Source: Myxococcales bacterium (GTDB lineage Bacteria; Myxococcota; Myxococcia; Myxococcales; Myxococcaceae). Taken from it: a stretch of DNA of 9,803 bases. The position numbers and the translations under genes were made by a program. The notes below the pieces were generated by a model. The model worked only from the letters and a program-made list of their open reading frames with translations. It made no database searches and was not told the origin of the DNA. Below, piece by piece: positions 5,626 through 9,803 of the stretch; position 1 is the stretch's first letter; each line of letters begins with the position of its first letter. The stretch spans positions 1 through 9,803 of the forward strand of contig PMBV01000253.1 in assembly GCA_003153055.1 (NCBI GenBank). The letters are read 5' to 3'.

Positions 5626-7278
5626 ATGAAGCCGAATGGTTTGGCGTGCATCGTCACGGTTGCGGTGGGCGTGTGGAGTTGCCAGCCGCCGCCCGAGGTG
5701 CCTCAGGTGACCGAGCTTGACCCCGTCCCGTGCCAGCCGGGCACCTCGTCGGGGCTCTTCTACGCTGACGCCGACGGAGACGGGTTCGGCACCGGCCTGC
5801 CAATCCAGGTCTGCCAGAAGGGCGCCGCGACGCCGGCCGGCTATGCCACCCGCACGGGCGACTGCAACGACCACGACGCGAGCCGCTGGCGACTGATGTC
5901 GGCCTACGTCGACGCAGACGGCGACGGCGTCGGCGCCGGTGAGGCGGTCGATGTCTGTGGCGGGGCGACCATTCCCGCGGGCTACGTCGACCACGGCGGC
6001 GATTGCGCTCCGGGCGATCCGCAGCGGTGGCAGCTCTTGTCATATGCCTACCGCGACGCGGACGGGGACGGGTGGGGCGTCGCCGCCGCTGGAAGCGTCT
6101 GCACCGGCGACCACCTTCCCTCCGGCTACACCGATGAGCTCGGGGCCGGGGTCGACTGCGACGACACCTCGCCGGCCCGCTTCCAGGTCTTCACCGGGTT
6201 CGAGGACGAAGACGGCGACGGCGTGGGCACCGCGCCCCTGTCGATCTGCGCCGGGGCCTCAATTCCCTCCGACGTCGTCACCATCTCCGGCGACTGTGCC
6301 CCGAAAGACCCGTCGCGCTGGGCGATGCTCGAGTACCGCTCCGTCGACCACGACGGCGACGGGTTCGGGGCGTTCGAGTCGGGGACCGTCTGCGCCGGGC
6401 TGTCCCTGCCTACGCCGTACCTGGCAGAAGTCGGCTTCGACTGCGACGACTCGGACCCCACCGTCTACCGCTTCGAGGTTGGCTATCCAGACGTCGACGG
6501 CGATGGAATTGGCGTCACCGTCTCCGACTCCACCGGCGGTCGGGACGCAGGGGCGTCGTCTGGTGTCATGCTCTGCATTGGGGCGAAGCTCCCCGCGGGC
6601 TACGGCTCTATCGACGGGGACTGCGCCCCGGAAGACGCCACCCGGTGGAGGATGCTGAGCTACGGCTACGTCGATTCCGACGGCGACGGCTACAGCCACG
6701 CCCAGTTGGGCACCCTGTGCGCCGGTGCTGCGCTGCCCGCTGGGCACTCGAACGAGCTGGGGAAGGGCTACGACTGCGACGACACCGACGCCACTCGCTT
6801 CGCCAACGTGGGAGGCTTCCCCGACACCGACGGGGACGGGGTGGGGGCTGGCGCCTTCACCTGGTTGTGCACAGACGGGAGGCTCCCTGCCGACTACAGC
6901 ACCGCATGGCCCGACTGCGCACCCGACGACCCCACCCGCTGGCAGATGCTGGCGTACGCAGGCGTCGACCGCGACGGCGATGGCTACACAGCCAGGGAGG
7001 CGGGCACGCTCTGCGTCGGCCCATCCGTCCTCCCTGACCCCTACCGCGCCACGCTCACGGGCAACGACTGCAACGATGGCGACCCGGCCACGTGGCGCTG
7101 GGTGCCGCTGTACCCCGACGCCGACGGGGACGGGGTCGGTGCGCCGCGGCGGGAGCTCCAATGCCTCGGCCCCACCCTTCCATCGGGGTATTCGCTCCAG
7201 GGCTGGGACGCCAATGACCACGACCCGAGCGTGACCGCCGACCCCGACGAGGACGTGTTGTTCACAACCGTCCTCTGA
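5626..7278 (+). CDS. Probable lipoprotein with ten DxDGDG calcium-loop-like repeats
   Basis: A 550-residue exported protein. The N-terminus has a short hydrophobic segment (about 5-18) ending VWSC, a passable lipobox with C19 as the lipidated residue, although Trp at -2 is unusual. A short Pro-rich spacer follows, then ten repeat units from about 48 to 534. Each unit starts with a DxDGDGxG-type loop, like the calcium-binding loops of thrombospondin type-3 repeats and EF hands. It then has C-x-G-x3-(L/I)P-x-x-Y-like text and closes with a DC(D/N)D or DCAP motif. Cysteine-pair DGDG modules of this general type resemble the putative metal-binding motif of MopE-like proteins; that link is from memory. 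Likely a rigid, calcium-stabilised surface rod or adhesin-like protein, but binding is inferred. The small secreted protein gene ends 15 bp upstream. There is no obvious strong ribosome site; AAGGG lies 12 nt before the ATG. The reading frame is intact throughout. Confidence 0.88.
   Translation: MKPNGLACIVTVAVGVWSCQPPPEVPQVTELDPVPCQPGTSSGLFYADADGDGFGTGLPIQVCQKGAATPAGYATRTGDCNDHDASRWRLMSAYVDADGDGVGAGEAVDVCGGATIPAGYVDHGGDCAPGDPQRWQLLSYAYRDADGDGWGVAAAGSVCTGDHLPSGYTDELGAGVDCDDTSPARFQVFTGFEDEDGDGVGTAPLSICAGASIPSDVVTISGDCAPKDPSRWAMLEYRSVDHDGDGFGAFESGTVCAGLSLPTPYLAEVGFDCDDSDPTVYRFEVGYPDVDGDGIGVTVSDSTGGRDAGASSGVMLCIGAKLPAGYGSIDGDCAPEDATRWRMLSYGYVDSDGDGYSHAQLGTLCAGAALPAGHSNELGKGYDCDDTDATRFANVGGFPDTDGDGVGAGAFTWLCTDGRLPADYSTAWPDCAPDDPTRWQMLAYAGVDRDGDGYTAREAGTLCVGPSVLPDPYRATLTGNDCNDGDPATWRWVPLYPDADGDGVGAPRRELQCLGPTLPSGYSLQGWDANDHDPSVTADPDEDVLFTTVL
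5767..7227 (+). repeat. Ten tandem protein-level repeats of about 48 codons, alternating in two types
   Basis: Loops begin at protein residues 48, 96, 144, 194, 241, 289, 350, 400, 448 and 498, so the spacing is 47-50 except for one 61-residue step after unit 6. Units 2, 4, 6 and 8 close with DCAP-x-D and have exactly 16 residues from first to second Cys. Units 1, 3, 5, 7 and 9 close with DCDD or DCND and have 17 or 19. Unit 10 keeps its first Cys (C513) but has DAND in place of DCND. The copies differ widely in DNA, so they are old or held by selection on the protein. Confidence 0.9.
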
Positions 7279-7378
7279 TCACCCGTCCAACTGCTCCAGT
7301 CATCGAATTGAGCCGGTGTTTCCGGGGCGGGGGCCACGGAGCCGTGACCTGCTGCTTGCGACGTGGGCACTTGGGCCC

Positions 7379-7395
7379 CGCGTTGGCGCCACGCG
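7379..7395. repeat. Short imperfect inverted repeat
   Basis: CGCG-T-TGGC at 7379-7387 pairs with GCCA-CGCG at 7388-7395, with one unpaired T at 7383. There is no loop and no following T-run, so it is not a normal intrinsic terminator. It lies between the lipoprotein stop and the small acidic gene and could be an operator, or chance in GC-rich DNA. Confidence 0.25.
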
Positions 7396-7427
7396 AGCAT
7401 GCGACGGTCGCGTCGGAGCACCGAACC

Positions 7428-7718
7428 ATGACCATCATCCTCCGAGACGACGACGGATCCGACGCTTGCGAGTACGAGAAGGCCTACCTGTCCTTCGACG
7501 AGCATGACCCCGATGACATGCAGCGGGCCCTCATGGGCTTGGAGCTCCGTGCTCTCCACGACCGAGAGGATCCACTCCTCTCGCTCTCGATCGGGGTGTT
7601 GCGCCGAGCGTTGGCGAAGGCGAGGCACGCACAGCTCGCCGCCGCCTGCCTCGGCACCCCTGAGGCCGACGAAGTCGCTCCCGACATCGTTGGTCGCCGG
7701 GGACCCACGCCACGGTGA
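7428..7718 (+). CDS. Small acidic protein of unknown function
   Basis: A 96-residue hypothetical protein from the ATG at 7428, with GGAG 9 nt upstream. The same frame stays open further upstream to a TTG at 7308, but that extension is rich in Gly, Arg and Cys, unlike the rest, so the internal ATG is preferred. The N-terminal 30 residues are strongly acidic (DDDGSD at 7-12; DEHDPDD at 24-30). The middle (about 31-75) is probably helical with Leu, Arg and Ala, and the C-terminus is Pro/Arg-rich. There is no signal peptide or membrane segment, so it should be cytoplasmic. Third-position G/C preference fits a real gene. I do not recognise a family. It is separated from the V4R gene by 112 bp holding a sigma-54-type promoter, so it is probably a separate transcription unit. 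Confidence 0.55.
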   Translation: MTIILRDDDGSDACEYEKAYLSFDEHDPDDMQRALMGLELRALHDREDPLLSLSIGVLRRALAKARHAQLAAACLGTPEADEVAPDIVGRRGPTPR

Positions 7719-7758
7719 GGCGCAGCGGCTGGCCTCGCGGAACTCGCGCTCCGATTCG

Positions 7759-7774
7759 TGGCCCGCCGATTGCT
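7759..7774 (+). promoter_or_regulatory. Sigma-54 (RpoN) -24/-12 promoter for the V4R/histidine kinase pair
   Basis: TGGCCCG (7759-7765), four bases, then TTGCT (7770-7774) match the -24/-12 consensus TGGCACG-N4-TTGCW at all positions except one A-to-C change. The essential GG (7760-7761) and GC (7772-7773) have the exact required spacing. The predicted start of transcription is about 7785, giving a 46-nt leader that includes the GAGGAG ribosome site (7819-7824) and the ATG at 7831. An enhancer-binding activator would be needed; no obvious binding-site pair was identified upstream. Confidence 0.6.
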
Positions 7775-7830
7775 GACTTTGGAGGCGTCCGAATGGTGCC
7801 GGGGGGGCCGGTTCGGGCGAGGAGACGGCC

Positions 7831-8349
7831 ATGACGATGAAGTACGAATTCAGCTGGGAGCTCCTGGGCGATATCGAGCTCGGACGACCCAACCTCGGGC
7901 CCACGACTCGAGTCGAGGTCTACCGGCTCATGCAGTTCGCCATGCGCGACGTGCTCGAGCGGCAGCTGGGCACCGCCAAGGCCGACGAGCTGTTCTACGA
8001 AGCCGGCTACCTCGCGGGACAGCACTTCTACGAGCACGTCGTGAAGGGAGCGGCTTCCCTCGATGAGTTCGTCAGCAAGCTCCAGCGGGCGCTCCGCGAG
8101 CTGGGCATCGGCGTGTTGCGCGTGGAGGAGGCCTCGCCGGCTGGCGATCGCTTCGTGCTCACCGTGTCGGAGGACCTCGACTGCTCGGGGCTCCCGGAGC
8201 TCGACTTCGAGATCTGCATCTACGACGAGGGCTTCGTGGCCGCGATCCTCGACCGGTTCACCGGCAAGCACTTCAAGGTGAAGGAGATCGACTGCTGGTG
8301 CACCGGAGACCGCACCTGCCGCTTCCTCGCCGAGCTCAAGGCCGCCTGA
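7831..8349 (+). CDS. Stand-alone V4R-domain (4-vinyl reductase-like) sensor protein
   Basis: A 172-residue cytoplasmic protein with no signal peptide or membrane segment. The length, the C-terminal Cys cluster (C155, C157, C163, in a C-W-C-x5-C-R-F arrangement) and the preceding ICIYDEGF segment (128-135, with C129) match the V4R domain. Family knowledge: V4R domains bind small hydrophobic molecules and occur in sigma-54 activators of aromatic catabolism (XylR/DmpR type) and in bacteriochlorophyll-synthesis proteins; the cysteines usually hold a zinc ion. The ligand here is unknown. The first 125 residues contain long amphipathic helices. Translation starts at ATG 7831 behind GAGGAG with a 6-nt spacer. 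It is transcribed from the sigma-54-type promoter and followed 15 bp later by a soluble histidine kinase that lacks a recognisable input domain, so this protein probably supplies the signal. Confidence 0.85.
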   Translation: MTMKYEFSWELLGDIELGRPNLGPTTRVEVYRLMQFAMRDVLERQLGTAKADELFYEAGYLAGQHFYEHVVKGAASLDEFVSKLQRALRELGIGVLRVEEASPAGDRFVLTVSEDLDCSGLPELDFEICIYDEGFVAAILDRFTGKHFKVKEIDCWCTGDRTCRFLAELKAA

Positions 8350-8364
8350 GCCGAGGAGCCTGCC

Positions 8365-9588
8365 ATGTCCGACGCGACGGCGAGGACGCTCCGGGCGCTG
8401 GCCGAGGGCCGGCTCCCGAAAAGCCTCCCCGACGACTGCGAGTACAAAGACGAGCTCGCAGCCTTGGTCGCCAGCCTGCGAGAGGTGCAGACCCTCGCCC
8501 TCTCCATCTCTCGAGGAGACCTGAGCTACACGCCCACCTCGGGCAAGGGGCCGGTGCTGGGGAGCCTCAAGGCCTTCCAGGCGAGCCTCCGGCACCTGAC
8601 CTGGCAGACCCAGCAGGTCGCCCAGGGTGACCTCACACAGAGCGTCGATTTCATGGGCGACTTCGCGCAGGCCTTCAACGAGATGGTGCGCCAGCTCGCT
8701 GAGCGAAAGAGGATCGAGCTCCAGCTCCGCCAGGCCCAGAAGCTCGAGGCCATCGGGCAACTGGCCGCGGGCATCGCTCACGAGATCAACACCCCGGCTC
8801 AGTACGTGGGTGACAACCTCGACTTCCTCAAGGAGGCGTTCACCAACCTCCTGGGGCTCTTCAACCGGTACCGAGATCTCGCCCACGGAGCCGCGACCCC
8901 CGAGCTCGAGCCACGCCTGGCCGTCATCGAGGAGGCGGAGAAGACCGTCGATCTGGCCTTCGTCGAGTCGTACGCCGAGCAGGCGTTTCAGTCGGCGAGC
9001 GACGGCGTGGCCCGCATCGCCACCATCGTCGGAGCGGTGAAGGAGTTCGCTCACCCCGACCAGTCGGAGATGATCTACGCGGATCTCAACCGGGCTCTGG
9101 AGGCCACCCTGACGGTCGCCGTCAACCAATACCTGGAGGTCGCCGACGTGGAGACCACCTTCGGCGAGCTGCCCAGAGTGCGCTGCTATGCGAGTCAGCT
9201 CAACCAGGTCTTCCTCAACCTGCTCCTGAACGCGGCCCAGGCCATCAGGGACGCCACGGGAGCCAGCGGCCAGCGCGGGCGCATCTCCATTCGCACAGCG
9301 GTCGCCGGAGAGCGAGTCAGAATCGAAATCGCCGACACCGGCTGTGGCATTCCCGAGGAGCTGCGTGAGCGAGTGTTCGACCCCTTCTTCACCACGCGAG
9401 AGGTGGGCGAGGGCCGGGGTCAGGGGCTCTCGGTGGCGCGCTCCATCGTGGTCGACGGGCACCACGGCACCCTCACCTTCGAGAGCCAGGTCGGCGTCGG
9501 GACCATCTTCACCGTGCTGCTCCCCATCGATGACGGGGGACCGTCGGAGCCGGGTGCCGCGTTGACAGCCGCGCCGACACGGCCCTAA
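8365..9588 (+). CDS. Soluble histidine kinase
   Basis: A 407-residue cytoplasmic sensor kinase with no membrane segment and no receiver domain. The N-terminal part (about 25-112) contains two HAMP-like GDL segments, SRGDLSY (49-55) and AQGDLTQ (86-92), joined by RHLTWQTQQV (76-85). From memory this module recurs ahead of GGDEF and kinase domains. The H-box is AGIAHEINTPAQYVGDN (135-151), with phospho-acceptor H139. An unusually long insertion-like helical stretch (about 155-225) follows. The N-box is NQVFLNLLLNAAQA (280-293), G1 is DTGCGIP (324-330), the F-box is FDPFFTT (338-344) and G2 is GRGQGLSVARSIV (350-362). All ATP-binding motifs are intact. It should autophosphorylate and pass phosphate to a response regulator not encoded nearby. 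The start has GAGGAG (8353-8358) with a 6-nt spacer. The V4R gene 15 bp upstream is the likely signal input. Confidence 0.94.
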   Translation: MSDATARTLRALAEGRLPKSLPDDCEYKDELAALVASLREVQTLALSISRGDLSYTPTSGKGPVLGSLKAFQASLRHLTWQTQQVAQGDLTQSVDFMGDFAQAFNEMVRQLAERKRIELQLRQAQKLEAIGQLAAGIAHEINTPAQYVGDNLDFLKEAFTNLLGLFNRYRDLAHGAATPELEPRLAVIEEAEKTVDLAFVESYAEQAFQSASDGVARIATIVGAVKEFAHPDQSEMIYADLNRALEATLTVAVNQYLEVADVETTFGELPRVRCYASQLNQVFLNLLLNAAQAIRDATGASGQRGRISIRTAVAGERVRIEIADTGCGIPEELRERVFDPFFTTREVGEGRGQGLSVARSIVVDGHHGTLTFESQVGVGTIFTVLLPIDDGGPSEPGAALTAAPTRP

Positions 9589-9596
9589 GTGAGCCG

Positions 9597-9803
9597 GTGA
9601 CCGACCAGGTATTGTACCAGCGCGAAGGCTCGGTAGCGTGGCTGACCATCAACCGGCCTGAGGCGAAAAACGCGCTCAACACGCCGGTGCGAGAAGGGTT
9701 GTTCCAAGGGTTCGCCCGGTTCGCCGCCGATGACGCCGCGGTGCTGGTGCTGACGGGAGCGGGGACCGAGGCGTTCAGCGCGGGCGGCGACCTCAAGGAG
9801 ATG
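9597..9803 (+). CDS. Enoyl-CoA hydratase/isomerase (crotonase) family, N-terminal part (runs off right edge)
   Basis: The frame from GTG 9597 gives 69 codons and is open to the window end. It reads as the N-terminus of a crotonase-fold enzyme: VAWLTINRPEAKNAL (13-27), the conserved first-strand and NRP motif, and VLTGAGTEAFSAGGDLKEM (51-69), which contains the oxyanion-hole segment SAGGDL. Such enzymes act on acyl-CoA thioesters in fatty-acid or amino-acid breakdown. The substrate and the catalytic Glu residues lie beyond the edge, so the exact reaction cannot be assigned. The start is 8 bp after the kinase stop TAA; the ribosome site is weak, and no other start was found between 9540 and 9597 in this frame. 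It may be co-transcribed with the V4R/kinase pair. Family length is about 255-280 residues. Confidence 0.92.
   Translation, partial: MTDQVLYQREGSVAWLTINRPEAKNALNTPVREGLFQGFARFAADDAAVLVLTGAGTEAFSAGGDLKEM

Noticed and set aside
5002..5994. A 330-codon minus-strand open frame crossing the divergent intergenic region
   Set aside because: It overlaps the signal-peptide protein, the lipoprotein start and the N-terminus of the membrane-protein gene, and shows no domain or hydrophobic pattern of its own.
7335..7346. CACGG-AG-CCGTG as a terminator after the lipoprotein gene
   Set aside because: The loop is only 2 nt, the stem 5 bp, and no T-run follows.
7308..7427. Upstream extension of the small acidic protein from TTG 7308
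   Set aside because: The extra 40 residues are Gly/Arg/Cys-rich, unlike the acidic body. No ribosome site precedes the TTG, whereas GGAG precedes the ATG at 7428.
7531..9465. A 644-codon minus-strand open frame over the V4R and histidine kinase genes
   Set aside because: The opposite strand encodes complete V4R and histidine kinase motifs with good ribosome sites. The antisense translation shows no domain and crosses the intergenic promoter.

Overview
The window is high-GC bacterial DNA, with strong G/C preference at third codon positions. The gene content (a kinase-like protein fused to a formylglycine-generating-enzyme-like domain, a many-repeat DxDGDG lipoprotein, a V4R protein paired with a soluble histidine kinase, and a -24/-12 promoter) fits a member of the Myxococcota. 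That placement is an inference from gene style, not a marker-gene result. No tRNA, rRNA, CRISPR array, insertion sequence or convincing intrinsic terminator was seen.

Minus-strand half (1-5059). Five genes read leftward, in transcription order: a multi-pass membrane protein of unknown function (5059-4280); a membrane-anchored LytM/M23 peptidase starting 2 bp after it; dUTPase (dut); a large zinc-ribbon/kinase-like/transmembrane/FGE-like protein; and the start of adenylosuccinate lyase (purB), which runs off the left edge. Gaps are about 2, 51, 85 and 20 bp, so an operon is plausible. It would mix envelope, nucleotide-pool and signalling functions. The kinase-like protein has lost its catalytic Asp and probably its helix-C Glu. 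Its outer FGE-like domain lacks the two active-site cysteines of true FGEs. Both halves therefore look like binding or scaffold modules.

Centre (5060-7278). A 188-bp divergent intergenic region precedes two plus-strand genes for exported proteins: a small secreted protein with two cysteines, and a 550-residue probable lipoprotein built from ten units of about 48 residues. Each unit carries a DxDGDG calcium-loop-like motif and, except the last, a cysteine pair. Odd and even units alternate in motif and Cys-Cys spacing, which indicates an ancestral two-unit (about 97-residue) repeat.

Right part (7279-9803). A small acidic orphan protein is followed by a strong sigma-54-type promoter, then a V4R-domain protein and a soluble histidine kinase, 15 bp apart and probably co-expressed as a cytoplasmic sensor/kinase pair. 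The N-terminal 69 codons of an enoyl-CoA hydratase-like gene begin 8 bp after the kinase stop and run off the right edge.

Most promising for follow-up: the alternating-repeat lipoprotein, the doubly degenerate pseudokinase/FGE-like fusion, and the sigma-54-driven V4R/histidine kinase pair.
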